From: an uncultured Pseudomonas sp.
GTDB lineage: Bacteria > Pseudomonadota > Gammaproteobacteria > Pseudomonadales > Pseudomonadaceae
Assembly (NCBI RefSeq): GCF_913774235.1
Contig: NZ_CAJYDW010000019.1
Coordinates: 372,001-436,000, forward strand
Direction: 5' to 3'
DNA: 64,000 nt
Shown here: positions 37,701-47,122 of the stretch, in pieces
Layout: each line of letters starts with the position of its first letter
Numbering within the stretch: position 1 is the stretch's first letter
The notes under the pieces: generated by a model
What the model was told of the DNA's origin: nothing
What the model saw: the letters and a program-made list of their open reading frames with translations, nothing else
Databases searched by the model: none
Position numbers and translations under genes: made by a program

Positions 37701-38235
37701 AGGGGCGGATCTCGATCAGGGTGCCATCCTTGACCAGGCCCCAGATCTCGCGCATGTCGTGGTTGGTCAGGGCAATGCAGCCATTGGTCCAGTTCAGCGT
37801 GTTGAAGTACCACTCCGGGTACTCCTCGTCGACGGGGGTACCGTGCAGCATGATCATACTGCCGGGTGGTACCCCAGCCTTGTGGGCGCGCGCCAGATCT
37901 TCCCGATTGGGATAGGAGATGTGCATGGCCAGGTTGAACTTGTCGCTGGTCTTGCGCCAATCGATCCAATAGAAGCCTTCCGGAGTGCGCTGGTCGCCCT
38001 CGCGCAACTTGGGTCCGCGGGGATTCTTGCCCAACGAGACGCGATAGGACTTCATCACGGTAGCGCCGCTGAGCAGTTGCAGCTGATTGCGCGACTTGAT
38101 GACCAGCACCTTGTCGATCAGCGGTGCGGTGGGCTGGCGGATCACCGTGACGCTGGTACTGGCCTGGGCCAGGTGGGGAAGCAAGGAACCGCACAGCACA
38201 TAGCAGAGCGCCAACAACAGGTGCAACGGACGCAT
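37699..38235 (-). CDS. L,D-transpeptidase (YkuD domain), exported
   Basis: A 178-residue periplasmic enzyme with a signal peptide (LHLLLALCYVLCGSLLPHLA, cleaved near AQA). The YkuD domain starts at ~residue 42 (VLVIKSRNQLQLLSGATVMK). The catalytic region is His131 in MLHGTP and Cys153 in TNGCIALTN. L,D-transpeptidases cross-link peptidoglycan or attach/detach lipoproteins. The usual SxGCxR pattern is replaced by NGCIAL, as in YafK/DpaA-like members, some of which are amidases that release Lpp; so the reaction is uncertain. It is convergent with the ABC operon. Confidence 0.87.
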   Translation of the reverse strand: MRPLHLLLALCYVLCGSLLPHLAQASTSVTVIRQPTAPLIDKVLVIKSRNQLQLLSGATVMKSYRVSLGKNPRGPKLREGDQRTPEGFYWIDWRKTSDKFNLAMHISYPNREDLARAHKAGVPPGSMIMLHGTPVDEEYPEWYFNTLNWTNGCIALTNHDMREIWGLVKDGTLIEIRP

Positions 38236-38258
38236 GTCGGGTAGATCCTCGGAAGAGC

Positions 38259-38813
38259 TCAGGCAGGCTTGCGCTCGACCACCATGGGTGCCATGCCTTC
38301 ATGGCGCAACGGGAAGACGCCCTGGCGTCGGTCGGCGAAAAAGCATTCTAGTGTTCGCGTGATGACCGGAAAAGCCAGAGACGACCAGGGGATGTCGGCT
38401 TCGTCCAGAAGGCGCACATCCAGGCTTTCCTCGCCCACGGCGAAGCGCCCATCGACCAGTTCGCCGCGAAACAGCATGTAGATCTGGTTGATGTGCGGCA
38501 GGTCGAAGAGGGTATAGAGCGCCAGACCCTGCACGGCGGCGCCGGCTTCCTCGAGGGTCTCGCGGGCGGCGGCCTCGGGGGTGGTCTCGCCGTTTTCCAT
38601 GAAGCCTGCCGGCAGCGTCCAGTAGCCTCGGCGCGGTTCGATGGCGCGCTGGCAGAGCAACACCTTGCCTTCCCAGGTCGCCAGGCAGCCGGCCACCACG
38701 CGGGGATTCTGGTAATGCACCGCGCCACACTGACAGCAGACCAGGCGCATCCGGTTGTCGCCTGCCGGAATGCGTTCCTCCAGCAGCCCGCCACAGTGGT
38801 TGCAATGCTTCAT
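38259..38813 (-). CDS. Nudix hydrolase with N-terminal zinc ribbon
   Basis: A 184-residue nucleotide pyrophosphohydrolase. The N-terminus has a zinc ribbon (CNHC at 4-7; CCQC at 26-29) followed by VHYQNPRVV. The Nudix box G-x5-E-x7-RE-x2-EE is at residues 70-92 (GFMENGETTPEAAARETLEE). The zinc ribbon plus YQNP resembles NudC-like NADH pyrophosphatases, but the large N-terminal domain and the NudC-specific SQPWPFP motif are absent, so substrate is open. It lies 23 bases upstream of the L,D-transpeptidase gene on the same strand. Confidence 0.87.
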   Translation of the reverse strand: MKHCNHCGGLLEERIPAGDNRMRLVCCQCGAVHYQNPRVVAGCLATWEGKVLLCQRAIEPRRGYWTLPAGFMENGETTPEAAARETLEEAGAAVQGLALYTLFDLPHINQIYMLFRGELVDGRFAVGEESLDVRLLDEADIPWSSLAFPVITRTLECFFADRRQGVFPLRHEGMAPMVVERKPA

Positions 38814-38940
38814 CGTTCATCCTCGTTTTACTGCAGTGTGCCGGGGCCATCCCGCCGCCCGCAAGCGATGGCTGGACTTGGGATTGCCCCGCGGGCGTGC
38901 CATGATCCATCGGGATACGATGAGTTAGGAGAGTTCCGGC

Positions 38941-39528
38941 GTGGATGAGTTGCTCCAGCGCCTGCGTCACTACCAGCCGCGCACCCTGAGCGGCGCCGAG
39001 ACCTACCAGGAAGCGGCGGTACTGGTGCCCATCATTCGGGGTGAGCATCCCGAGTTGCTGCTCACCCTGCGCGCCAGCAATCTGTCCACCCACGGCGGCG
39101 AGGTGGCGCTGCCCGGCGGGCGTCGCGATCCCGAGGACGTCGACCTGGTCGCCACTGCCCTGCGCGAGGCCCATGAAGAAGTCGGCCTGCCACCGGGCCT
39201 GGTGGAGGTGATCGCGCCGCTGAGTCCGCTGGTGTCGCGCTACGGCCTGGCGGTGACACCCATCGTCGCCCTCATCCCCGATCAGCTCGAGTACGTCCCC
39301 AGCGAAGCCGAGATCGCCGCGGTCTTCACCGTGCCGCTGCAGTTCTTCTGCGAGGTGCCACCGGACTACACCCTGAGGGTCGACCACGACGGTCTGCGCT
39401 GGCAGGTGCCCAGCTACCAGTACGGCGAGTACCGCATCTGGGGACTGACGGCGGTGATCATCGTCGAACTGGTCAATCTGCTGTACGACGCCGACATAGT
39501 GCTCAAGGCACCGCCCAGGCGCGGTTGA
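38941..39528 (+). CDS. CoA pyrophosphatase-type Nudix hydrolase
   Basis: A 195-residue Nudix hydrolase. The Nudix box is GGRRDPEDVDLVATALREAH followed by EEVGL, preceded by LSTHGGEVALPGG, the CoA-specific (UPF0035/NudL) signature. Such enzymes cleave CoA and its derivatives to 3',5'-ADP and phosphopantetheine. The gene starts with GTG at 38941 after GGAGAG. It is divergent from the zinc-ribbon Nudix gene and followed by a DUF1289 gene and purT. Confidence 0.88.
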   Translation: MDELLQRLRHYQPRTLSGAETYQEAAVLVPIIRGEHPELLLTLRASNLSTHGGEVALPGGRRDPEDVDLVATALREAHEEVGLPPGLVEVIAPLSPLVSRYGLAVTPIVALIPDQLEYVPSEAEIAAVFTVPLQFFCEVPPDYTLRVDHDGLRWQVPSYQYGEYRIWGLTAVIIVELVNLLYDADIVLKAPPRRG

Positions 39529-39606
39529 GCCGGGTACGGCAAGGTAAAGGCACATGCCAAGGCGGGCATTAACGGGCACAATGCGCGGCCATTCGAGGGA
39601 AGCCGC

Positions 39607-39804
39607 ATGACCACCGCCGATTCACCCGTGCGTTCGCCCTGTGTCCATGTCTGTGCCCTGGACGAACAGGACATCTGCATCGGTTGCCAACGTAGCGCCG
39701 CCGAGATCACCCGCTGGATGACCATGAGCGACGCCGAGCGCCGCGAGGTGCTGCTGCGTTGTGACGAGCGCGCCCAGGCGAGCGGTGCGGCCTTCCTGAC
39801 CTGA
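39607..39804 (+). CDS. DUF1289 domain small protein
   Basis: A 65-residue protein with the DUF1289 pattern SPCVHVCALDEQDICIGCQR followed by SAAEITRWMTMSDAER. Four Cys (C-x3-C, C-x2-C) probably bind a metal. The function of the family is unknown. The gene is preceded by GAGGGA and lies 21 bases before purT on the same strand. Confidence 0.9.
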   Translation: MTTADSPVRSPCVHVCALDEQDICIGCQRSAAEITRWMTMSDAERREVLLRCDERAQASGAAFLT

Positions 39805-39825
39805 CATCAGCCGGAGAGATCTGTC

Positions 39826-41007
39826 ATGCCCCGTATCGGTACCCCCCTGTCCCCCAGCGCCACCCGCGTGCTGCTCTGCGGCTCCGGCGAGCTGGGCAAG
39901 GAAGTCGTCATCGAACTGCAGCGCCTGGGCGTCGAAGTCATCGCCGTGGATCGCTACGCCGATGCCCCGGCCATGCAGGTCGCCCACCGCAGCCACGTCA
40001 TCGACATGCTCGACGGCGCCGCCCTGCGCGCGGTGATCGAGCGCGAGCAGCCGCACTTCATCGTGCCGGAAATCGAAGCCATCGCCACCGCCACCCTGGT
40101 GGAGCTGGAAGGCGAGGGCTACACCGTGGTGCCCACCGCCCGCGCCGCTCAGCTCACCATGAATCGCGAAGGCATCCGCCGCCTGGCCGCCGAGGAACTG
40201 GGCCTGCCCACCTCGCCCTATCATTTCGCCGACACCTACGAAGACTACGCCGCCGCGGCCGAAGCACTCGGCTATCCCTGCGTGGTCAAGCCGATCATGA
40301 GTTCCTCGGGCAAGGGGCAGAGCCTGCTGCGCAGCGCCGACGAGCTCCAGGCCGCCTGGCAGTACGCCCAGGAAGGCGGACGCGCCGGCAAGGGTCGGGT
40401 GATCGTCGAGGGCTTCGTCGATTTCGACTACGAGATCACCCTGCTCACCGTGCGTCACGTCGGCGGCACCGCCTTCTGCGCGCCGGTCGGCCATCGCCAG
40501 GTCAAGGGCGACTACCACGAGTCCTGGCAGCCCCAAGCGATGAGCGAGAAGGCCCTGGCCGAATCCGAGCGGGTCGCCCGTGCCGTCACCGAGGCTCTGG
40601 GCGGCCGTGGTCTATTCGGCGTGGAACTGTTCGTCAAGGGTGACCAGGTCTGGTTCAGCGAAGTCTCGCCGCGGCCACACGACACCGGTCTGGTAACCCT
40701 GATTTCCCAGGATCTCTCCGAATTCGCCCTGCATGCCCGGGCCATCCTCGGCTTGCCGATCCCGGCCATCCGCCAGTTCGGCCCCTCGGCCTCGGCTGTG
40801 ATCCTGGTAGACGGCGAGTCGCGCCAGACTGCCTTCGCCAACCTGGGCGCGGCCCTGGCCGAGCCCGATACCGCGCTGCGCCTGTTCGGCAAGCCGGAGG
40901 TCAAGGGCCAGCGCCGCATGGGCGTGACCCTGGCGCGCGACGAAAGCATCGAGGCCGCTCGTGCCAAGGCCGTGCGCGCCTCCCAGGCGGTGAAGGTCGA
41001 ACTGTAA
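39826..41007 (+). CDS. purT: Formate-dependent phosphoribosylglycinamide formyltransferase
   Basis: PurT makes formyl-GAR from GAR, formate and ATP in purine synthesis. The 393-residue ATP-grasp protein starts [20 protein letters not shown], then [20 protein letters not shown]; it has the ATP-binding glycine-rich loop [12 protein letters not shown] near residues 155-166, [10 protein letters not shown] near 285 and the C-terminal [15 protein letters not shown] strong hairpin with T-run follows the stop codon, so transcription ends there. Confidence 0.97.
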   Translation: MPRIGTPLSPSATRVLLCGSGELGKEVVIELQRLGVEVIAVDRYADAPAMQVAHRSHVIDMLDGAALRAVIEREQPHFIVPEIEAIATATLVELEGEGYTVVPTARAAQLTMNREGIRRLAAEELGLPTSPYHFADTYEDYAAAAEALGYPCVVKPIMSSSGKGQSLLRSADELQAAWQYAQEGGRAGKGRVIVEGFVDFDYEITLLTVRHVGGTAFCAPVGHRQVKGDYHESWQPQAMSEKALAESERVARAVTEALGGRGLFGVELFVKGDQVWFSEVSPRPHDTGLVTLISQDLSEFALHARAILGLPIPAIRQFGPSASAVILVDGESRQTAFANLGAALAEPDTALRLFGKPEVKGQRRMGVTLARDESIEAARAKAVRASQAVKVEL

Positions 41008-41024
41008 CGGCAGCTGCTCGCCAC

Positions 41025-41051
41025 AAAAAAGGCCCCGCGGGGCCCTTTTTT
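41025..41051 (+). terminator. Bidirectional rho-independent terminator after purT
   Basis: A6 + GGCCCCGCGGGGCCC + T6: a GC-rich hairpin bordered by an A-run on the left and a T-run on the right. It lies between the convergent purT and MHS transporter genes and can end transcription from both sides. Confidence 0.92.
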
Positions 41052-41068
41052 ACGCGCTGGAAAGCGCT

Positions 41069-42373
41069 CTACAGCGATTGATCGCGCGTTTCGCGCATGC
41101 AGAGCACCGCCACGAGGCTGATGACGGCCGCTGCCGAGACATAGCCGCCCACCCAGCTCAGGCCGCCGGCTTCCACCAGTTGCTGCGCCGCATAGGGTGC
41201 CAGCGAGGCACCGAGGATGCCGCCCAGGTTGTAGGCCGCCGAGGCGCCGGTGTAGCGCACCCGGGTCGGAAATATCTCCGGCAGCAGAGCGCCCATGGGG
41301 CCGAAGGTCATGCCCATGAGGAATAGCTCCAAGGCCAGGAACAGCCCCACCGCCTGGCTGGAGCCATGGGTCAGCAACGGTTCCATGGCGAAGCCCGACA
41401 GCAGGGCGGCGATGGCGCTCACCGCCAGCACCGGCTTGCGGCCGAAGCGATCGGCCAGCCAGGCCGACAGCGGCGTGGCCAGGGCCATGAACAGCACCGC
41501 GATGCACAGCAGGCCGAGGAATTCCTGCCGACTGTAGCCGAGGTTCTTCACCCCGTAGCTCAGCGAAAACACCGTGGAGATATAGAAGAGGGCGTAGCAC
41601 ACCACCATGCTCAGGGCGCCCAGCAGCACCGCCTTGCCATGCTTGCCGAAGGTCTCGGCCATGGGCAGGCGTAGCTTCTCGCGGCGGGCCATGGCCTCGG
41701 CGAACACCGGCGTCTCGTGCAGCGACAGTCGTACATAGAGGCCCACCACTACCAGCAGGGCGCTGAGCAGGAAGGGGATGCGCCAGCCCCAGGCGCGGAA
41801 TTGCTCATCGTCCAACAGCAGCGCCAGGGCGAGGAACAGGCCGTTGGCCAGCAGGAAGCCGATGGAGGGGCCGAGCTGGGGGAACATGCCGAACCAGGCA
41901 CGCTTGCCGGGTGGAGCATTCTCGGTGGCCAGCAGCGCTGCGCCGCCCCATTCGCCACCCAGGCCCAGCCCCTGGGCGAATCTCAGCACGCACAGGAGTA
42001 TCGGCGCCCAGACGCCGATACTGGCGTAACCGGGCAAGAGGCCGATCAGGGTGGTGGAGATGCCCATCAGCAACAGCGACGCCACCAGGGTGGACTTACG
42101 ACCGATGCGATCACCGAAATGGCCGAAAAGCAGCGAACCCAGCGGGCGCGCGAGGAAGGCGATGCCGAAGGTGATGAAGGCGCTCAGGGTCTGGGCCACG
42201 CCCGAGCCCTGGGGAAAGAACACCGGGCCGATCACCAGGGCGGCGGCCGTGGCGTAGACGTAGAAATCGTAGAACTCGATCGCGGTGCCGATGAAGCTGG
42301 CGGTGGCCACGCGGGTCGGGGAATTGCGCGGAGCGGGTGTAGACGCGTCGAAGGCGGCGGCGGTCGTGGACAT
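41069..42373 (-). CDS. MFS transporter of the metabolite:H+ symporter (MHS) family
   Basis: A 434-residue, 12-helix inner-membrane importer. Family marks: ATASFIGTAIEFYDFYVYAT at the N-terminus (first helix with the MHS EFYDF motif), the loop 2-3 signature GHFGDRIGRKSTL, RFAQGLGLGGEWGGAAL in helix 4, and the second half-repeat WLADRFGRKPVL. Relatives carry shikimate, alpha-ketoglutarate, citrate or proline/betaine with protons; the substrate here is unknown. It stands alone, converging on purT. Confidence 0.92.
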   Translation of the reverse strand: MSTTAAAFDASTPAPRNSPTRVATASFIGTAIEFYDFYVYATAAALVIGPVFFPQGSGVAQTLSAFITFGIAFLARPLGSLLFGHFGDRIGRKSTLVASLLLMGISTTLIGLLPGYASIGVWAPILLCVLRFAQGLGLGGEWGGAALLATENAPPGKRAWFGMFPQLGPSIGFLLANGLFLALALLLDDEQFRAWGWRIPFLLSALLVVVGLYVRLSLHETPVFAEAMARREKLRLPMAETFGKHGKAVLLGALSMVVCYALFYISTVFSLSYGVKNLGYSRQEFLGLLCIAVLFMALATPLSAWLADRFGRKPVLAVSAIAALLSGFAMEPLLTHGSSQAVGLFLALELFLMGMTFGPMGALLPEIFPTRVRYTGASAAYNLGGILGASLAPYAAQQLVEAGGLSWVGGYVSAAAVISLVAVLCMRETRDQSL

Positions 42374-42562
42374 GCAGAGTTACCGGGCAGTCGTTCTTGT
42401 AGGAGGCGTCTGCCGGAGCGGCCCGGTGGGGCAGCGGCTGTCCGAGGATGGGGACGGGCGGGACGACCGGATTATGACGTGCCGGGCGCGACGCGGCGGT
42501 TGGCCGGGGCGCGCCGAACGTGGTTCGGTCGTTCGATTATGCAGGCAGCGGAAGGACGGCTG

Positions 42563-43363
42563 TCAACGATGCAGGATGAATTCCCGCACCAGCTTGCTGC
42601 CGAAGTAGGCCAGCATCAGCAGGATGAAGCCGAGCAGCGTCCAGCGGATCGCTCTATGACCGCGCCAACCCAGGCGATGGCGACCCCATAGCAGGATGCC
42701 GAACACCACCCAGGCGATGCAGGAGAGCACCGTCTTGTGGATCAGGTGCTGGGCGAACATGTCCTCGACGAAGAACCAGCCGGAGATCAGTGCCAGCGAC
42801 AGCACCACCCAGCCGGCCCAGAGAAAGCCGAACAGCAGGCTTTCCATGGTCTGCAGCGGTGGAAAGCTGCGAATCAGTCCGGAGGGATGCTTGTTCTTGA
42901 GTTGATGGTTCTGCAGCAGCACCAGGCAGGACTGCAACGCCGCCAGAGTGAGCAAGCCGTAGGCGATGATCGACAGCAGCACGTGCACCACGATCCTGGG
43001 CGAGACGTCCAGCGGTGCCACCGTGCCGGGCGGCACGAATTCCGCCAATAGCGCGGTCACCGCGCCAAGAGGATAGACCAGCACCAGCAGGGGCTGCAGC
43101 GGCATGCGCAGGCAGCCGATCAGCATCAGCGCGATGGCGGTCGCGGCGATCAGGCTGGAAGCGTCGAAGAAGTCCAGGCTGAGGGTCGGCTCGAGGGTCA
43201 TCTGCAGATAGACCGCCAGCGCATGGGGCAGCAGGGCCAGGATGCCGGCGCCCAGCACCAGCGGTTTGTTCGAAGGCCGCTTGCGCAGCAGGCAACTGCC
43301 CTGGTAGAGGGTCGCGGCGAGGTACAGGACGGCGGCCAGGAGGGTGGGCAGCAGGGCGTGCAT
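42563..43363 (-). CDS. Inner-membrane CcsA/YpjD-like protein
   Basis: A 266-residue protein with about eight membrane helices, starting MHALLPTLLAAVLYLAATLY. It belongs to the cytochrome c assembly (CcsA/CcmF-like) membrane family, the YpjD type found beside ffh in many gammaproteobacteria: the core VHVLLSIIAYGLLTLAALQS and the C-terminal HKTVLSCIAWVVFGILLWGR carry the conserved His residues that bind haem in CcsA. Its actual role is unsettled. The start at 43363 is favoured; an in-frame ATG at 43405 would add 14 polar residues. It is divergent from ffh. Confidence 0.88.
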   Translation of the reverse strand: MHALLPTLLAAVLYLAATLYQGSCLLRKRPSNKPLVLGAGILALLPHALAVYLQMTLEPTLSLDFFDASSLIAATAIALMLIGCLRMPLQPLLVLVYPLGAVTALLAEFVPPGTVAPLDVSPRIVVHVLLSIIAYGLLTLAALQSCLVLLQNHQLKNKHPSGLIRSFPPLQTMESLLFGFLWAGWVVLSLALISGWFFVEDMFAQHLIHKTVLSCIAWVVFGILLWGRHRLGWRGHRAIRWTLLGFILLMLAYFGSKLVREFILHR

Positions 43364-43457
43364 GGGTCCGTTTTCAGCAGAGCGGAAAGCAGGCGAGTGT
43401 GGCACAGACCGGCCGGCACAGAAAGCCTGGCGGATACCCTGGCCTGGCGGTCTTCGC

Positions 43458-43463
43458 TATACT
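43458..43463 (+). promoter_or_regulatory. Candidate -10 element of ffh
   Basis: TATACT preceded by GC lies about 37 bases before the ffh ATG in the divergent ypjD-like/ffh gap. The -35 region at the expected distance (TACCCT) is a poor match, so only the -10 is supported. Confidence 0.4.
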
Positions 43464-43499
43464 CGGCGGTCAGCCGCCGTTTCCGCCCTGGATGTCCGC

Positions 43500-44879
43500 A
43501 TGTTCGAGAATCTCACAGACCGCCTGTCACAAAGCCTGCGCCACATTACCGGCAAGGCCAAGCTCACCGAAGACAATATCAAGGACACCCTGCGCGAGGT
43601 GCGCATGGCGCTGCTCGAGGCGGACGTCGCCCTGCCGGTGGTCAAGGAATTCGTCAACCGGGTCAAGGAGCGTGCGGTCGGCACCGAGGTGTCCAAGAGC
43701 CTGACCCCGGGCCAGGCCTTCGTGAAGATCGTCCGCGCCGAGCTCGAAGCCATCATGGGCGCGGCCAACGAAGACCTGGCGCTCAATGTCACGCCGCCGG
43801 CGGTGATCCTCATGGCCGGCCTGCAGGGTGCGGGCAAGACCACCACCGCCGGCAAGCTGGCGCGCTTTCTCAAGGAACGCAAGAAGAAGACCGTCATGGT
43901 CGTCTCCGCCGACGTCTACCGTCCGGCCGCCATCAAGCAGCTGGAAACCCTGGCCGGCGAGGTGGGCGTCACCTTCTTCCCCTCCGACCTCAGCCAGAAG
44001 CCGGTGGACATTGCCCAGGCCGCCATCCGCGAGGCCAAGCTCAAGTTCATCGACGTGGTCATCGTCGACACCGCCGGTCGCCTGCACGTCGACAGTGAGA
44101 TGATGGACGAGATCCAGCAGGTCCACGCCGCCACCAAGCCGGCCGAGACCTTGTTCGTGGTCGACGCCATGACCGGCCAGGACGCCGCCAATACCGCCAA
44201 GGCCTTCAACGACGCCCTGCCGCTCACCGGCGTGATCCTGACCAAGGTCGATGGTGACGCCCGCGGCGGTGCCGCCCTGTCGGTCCGCCACATCACCGGT
44301 AAGCCGATCAAGTTCATCGGCATGGGCGAGAAGAGCGAAGCCCTCGACCCCTTCCACCCGGATCGCGTCGCCTCGCGCATCCTCGGCATGGGCGACGTCC
44401 TCTCGCTGATCGAGCAGGCCGAGCAGACCCTGGATCGCGAGAAGGCTGACAAGCTGGCCAAGAAGCTCAAGAAGGGCAAGGGCTTCGATCTCGAAGACTT
44501 CCGCGACCAGTTGCGCCAGATGAAGAACATGGGTGGCCTGGGTTCTTTGATGGACAAGTTGCCGACCATGATGGGTGGCATGAACATCCAGCAGATGGGC
44601 AACGCCCAGGGCGCCGCGGAAAAGCATTTCAAGCAGATGGAAGCCATCATCGACTCCATGACCCCGGCCGAGCGTCGCGATCCGGAAATGATCAGCGGCT
44701 CGCGCAAGAAACGCATCGCCCTGGGTTCCGGTACCCAGGTGCAGGACGTCGGCCGCCTCATCAAGCAGCACAAGCAGATGCAGAAGATGATGAAGAAGGT
44801 CACCGCCAAGGGCGGCATGGCCAAGATGATGAGAGGCATGGGCAGTATGTTCCCCGGCGGCGGCATGCCCAAGATGTGA
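43500..44879 (+). CDS. ffh: Signal recognition particle protein (SRP54)
   Basis: GTPase of the bacterial SRP; binds signal sequences with 4.5S RNA and docks with FtsY. The 459-residue protein starts [20 protein letters not shown], has the N domain, G1 [10 protein letters not shown] from residue 107, DTAGRLHVD (G3), [10 protein letters not shown] (G4) and the Met-rich M domain ([28 protein letters not shown]...[17 protein letters not shown]). The ATG at 43500 gives the conserved N-terminus; the longer open frame upstream is not conserved in character. The rpsP operon follows. Confidence 0.97.
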   Translation: MFENLTDRLSQSLRHITGKAKLTEDNIKDTLREVRMALLEADVALPVVKEFVNRVKERAVGTEVSKSLTPGQAFVKIVRAELEAIMGAANEDLALNVTPPAVILMAGLQGAGKTTTAGKLARFLKERKKKTVMVVSADVYRPAAIKQLETLAGEVGVTFFPSDLSQKPVDIAQAAIREAKLKFIDVVIVDTAGRLHVDSEMMDEIQQVHAATKPAETLFVVDAMTGQDAANTAKAFNDALPLTGVILTKVDGDARGGAALSVRHITGKPIKFIGMGEKSEALDPFHPDRVASRILGMGDVLSLIEQAEQTLDREKADKLAKKLKKGKGFDLEDFRDQLRQMKNMGGLGSLMDKLPTMMGGMNIQQMGNAQGAAEKHFKQMEAIIDSMTPAERRDPEMISGSRKKRIALGSGTQVQDVGRLIKQHKQMQKMMKKVTAKGGMAKMMRGMGSMFPGGGMPKM

Positions 44880-45030
44880 TCCCCGCCTGCCGCCCGTCGC
44901 CAGATGGTCGGCAGCGGAACAGGCTCCGCGGAGCGTATCGGCGCCAGTGCTGGTGCGCCTTCGCGAGCGGCTCGGCGCAGGCGCGCGAGCTCGCGGTTCG
45001 TCCCATTGCCCCTGGTGCCATCGAAAGCCA

Positions 45031-45059
45031 TTGGCAAACTGGGTAACAGCCCTTAGAAT
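45031..45059 (+). promoter_or_regulatory. Sigma-70 promoter of the rpsP-rimM-trmD-rplS operon
   Basis: TTGGCA (45031-45036), a 17-base spacer and TAGAAT (45054-45059) lie about 70 bases upstream of the rpsP ATG; transcription would start near 45066. The rest of the 250-base ffh-rpsP gap shows no gene and no clear terminator for ffh. Confidence 0.8.
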
Positions 45060-45129
45060 ATGCGGCCTTTCGGGCCATGTGGCCCAGTGTGCCCACAGTT
45101 ACAAGCACCGACTACAGGAACGAAGTTCA

Positions 45130-45378
45130 ATGGTAACCATCCGTCTAGCCCGTGGCGGCTCCAAGAAGCGCCCCTTCTACCACCTGACCGTGACCAACAG
45201 CCGCAATGCGCGTGATGGTCGCTTCGTCGAGCGCATCGGTTTCTTCAACCCGATCGCCAGCGGCGCCGAAGTTCGTCTGTCGGTGGACCAAGAGCGCGCC
45301 AACTACTGGCTGTCGCAGGGCGCCCAGCCGTCCGAGCGCGTCGCTCAGCTGCTCAAGAGCGCTCAGGCTACCGCCTGA
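45130..45378 (+). CDS. rpsP: 30S ribosomal protein S16
   Basis: An 82-residue ribosomal protein of the 30S subunit. [38 protein letters not shown] and the [13 protein letters not shown] segment are diagnostic. AGGAACGAAG precedes the ATG. It is the first gene of the conserved rpsP-rimM-trmD-rplS operon and lies 5 bases before rimM. Confidence 0.98.
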   Translation: MVTIRLARGGSKKRPFYHLTVTNSRNARDGRFVERIGFFNPIASGAEVRLSVDQERANYWLSQGAQPSERVAQLLKSAQATA

Positions 45379-45383
45379 AGATC

Positions 45384-45920
45384 ATGAGTACGCCGACCTC
45401 CGCCCCCGACCTGGTGGTCCTGGGCAAGATAGTTTCGGTCTTCGGCGTACGCGGTGAGCTCAAGATCTACTCCTTTACCGATCCGCTCGACAATCTGCTG
45501 GACTATCGGACCTGGACGCTGCGGCGCGAAGGCGAGATCCGGCAGGTCAAGGTGCTCGGCGGTCGGTTGCACGGCAAGGTCCTGACGGTTCGTCTGCAGG
45601 GCCTGGATGATCGCGAAGAAGCCCGCCTCATGGCTGGTTTCGAGATCTGCGTGCCGCGCAGTGAATTGCCCCAACTGGGCGCCGGTGACTACTACTGGCA
45701 TCAGTTGGAAGGTCTCAAGGTGATCAATCGCGAAGGCCAGTGGCTGGGCGTGGTGGATCATCTGCTGGAGACCGGGGCCAACGACGTCATGCTGGTCAAG
45801 CCCTGTGCTGGCAGCCTCGACGATCGTGAGCGTCTGTTGCCCTATCTGCCCGACCAGTACGTACTGGCGGTGGATCTGGCCAAGGGTGAGATGCAGGTCG
45901 ACTGGGACGCGGATTTCTAA
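45384..45920 (+). CDS. rimM: Ribosome maturation factor RimM
   Basis: A 178-residue 16S rRNA processing factor that binds S19 during 30S maturation. The N-terminal domain has LGKIVSVFGVRGELKIYSFT, and the C-terminal PRC-barrel has YYWHQLEGLKVINREGQWLG and the LLPYLPDQYVLAVDL end. It sits between rpsP and trmD, separated by 5 and 3 bases. Confidence 0.97.
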   Translation: MSTPTSAPDLVVLGKIVSVFGVRGELKIYSFTDPLDNLLDYRTWTLRREGEIRQVKVLGGRLHGKVLTVRLQGLDDREEARLMAGFEICVPRSELPQLGAGDYYWHQLEGLKVINREGQWLGVVDHLLETGANDVMLVKPCAGSLDDRERLLPYLPDQYVLAVDLAKGEMQVDWDADF

Positions 45921-45923
45921 TCC

Positions 45924-46664
45924 ATGCGTATCGATGTCATCAGCATCTTTCCCGAGATGTTCGAGGCCGTCAGCGCCTATGGCGTGAGCGGTCGCGCGAT
46001 GAAGCAGGGGCTCCTGGAGCTGACCTGCTACAACCCGCGCAGCTATACCGAGGATCGCCACCAGACCGTGGACGACCGGCCTTTCGGCGGCGGTCCCGGG
46101 ATGGTCATGAAGATCCAGCCGCTGGAGCGCGCCCTGGCCGATGCCAAGGGTGAGTCGGCGTCGGCGAAGGTGATCTACCTGTCCCCCCAGGGTCGCAAAC
46201 TCGACCAAGCGGCGGTACGGGAACTGGCGCAGGAGGAACATCTGATCCTCATCGCCGGGCGTTACGAAGGCATCGACGAGCGTTTCATCGAGACGCACGT
46301 GGATGAGGAATGGTCGATTGGCGACTATGTGCTGTCCGGCGGTGAATTGCCGGCCATGGTGCTGATCGATGGGGTTACGCGACTGCTGCCCGGAGCCTTG
46401 GGGCATGTGGATTCCGCCGAGCAGGACTCGTTCACCGACGGCCTGCTCGATTGCCCGCACTACACCCGACCCGAGGTGTACGAGGGACGTCGCGTACCTG
46501 ACGTGTTGCTCAGTGGTAACCACGAGCATATCCGGCGCTGGCGCCTGCAGCAGTCCCTGGGACGCACTGCGGAGCGCCGCGCCGATCTTCTGGATGGCCG
46601 CTCGCTTTCTGGAGAAGAGCAGAACCTGTTGGCGGAATATCTCCGTCAGCGGAACGATAGTTAG
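45924..46664 (+). CDS. trmD: tRNA (guanine-37-N1) methyltransferase
   Basis: TrmD uses S-adenosylmethionine to make m1G37 in tRNAs and prevents +1 frameshifting. The 246-residue SPOUT enzyme starts [20 protein letters not shown] and has [38 protein letters not shown] and the trefoil-knot [20 protein letters not shown]. It starts 3 bases after rimM. Confidence 0.98.
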   Translation: MRIDVISIFPEMFEAVSAYGVSGRAMKQGLLELTCYNPRSYTEDRHQTVDDRPFGGGPGMVMKIQPLERALADAKGESASAKVIYLSPQGRKLDQAAVRELAQEEHLILIAGRYEGIDERFIETHVDEEWSIGDYVLSGGELPAMVLIDGVTRLLPGALGHVDSAEQDSFTDGLLDCPHYTRPEVYEGRRVPDVLLSGNHEHIRRWRLQQSLGRTAERRADLLDGRSLSGEEQNLLAEYLRQRNDS

Positions 46665-46706
46665 GTATCGATGGCGGGCCGCGGCCTGTCTTAGGAGCAG
46701 AGTGAC

Positions 46707-47057
46707 ATGACCAACAAAATCATTGCCCAGATCGAAGCTGAGCAGATGAACAAAGAAATCCCGGCGTTCGCCCCCGGCGACACCGTGATTGTCCAGGTGA
46801 AGGTGAAGGAAGGCGACCGTCAGCGTCTGCAAGCCTTCGAAGGCGTGGTGATCGGCAAGCGTAACCGCGGCCTGAACAGCGCCTTCACCGTACGCAAGAT
46901 CTCCAGCGGTGTTGGCGTCGAGCGTACCTTCCAGACCTACAGCCCCCTGGTCGACAGCGTCAGCGTCAAGCGTCGCGGCGACGTGCGCAAGGCCAAGCTG
47001 TACTACCTGCGCGAACTGTCCGGCAAGGCCGCTCGCATCAAGGAAAAGCTTTCCTGA
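46707..47057 (+). CDS. rplS: 50S ribosomal protein L19
   Basis: A 116-residue ribosomal protein at the 30S-50S interface. [40 protein letters not shown] and [15 protein letters not shown] are diagnostic. It ends the rpsP operon and is followed by a strong terminator hairpin. Confidence 0.98.
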   Translation: MTNKIIAQIEAEQMNKEIPAFAPGDTVIVQVKVKEGDRQRLQAFEGVVIGKRNRGLNSAFTVRKISSGVGVERTFQTYSPLVDSVSVKRRGDVRKAKLYYLRELSGKAARIKEKLS

Positions 47058-47072
47058 TTGCAGCGTGACCAG

Positions 47073-47098
47073 AAAAAAGCAGCCTCGGCTGCTTTTTT
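47073..47098 (+). terminator. Rho-independent terminator after rplS
   Basis: A6, stem GCAGCC / GGCTGC with a TC loop, then T6, beginning 16 bases after the rplS stop. It ends the ribosomal protein operon before the thioesterase gene. Confidence 0.93.
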
Positions 47099-47122
47099 CG
47101 TTTCTGAGGTTCGAGGTAAGCA

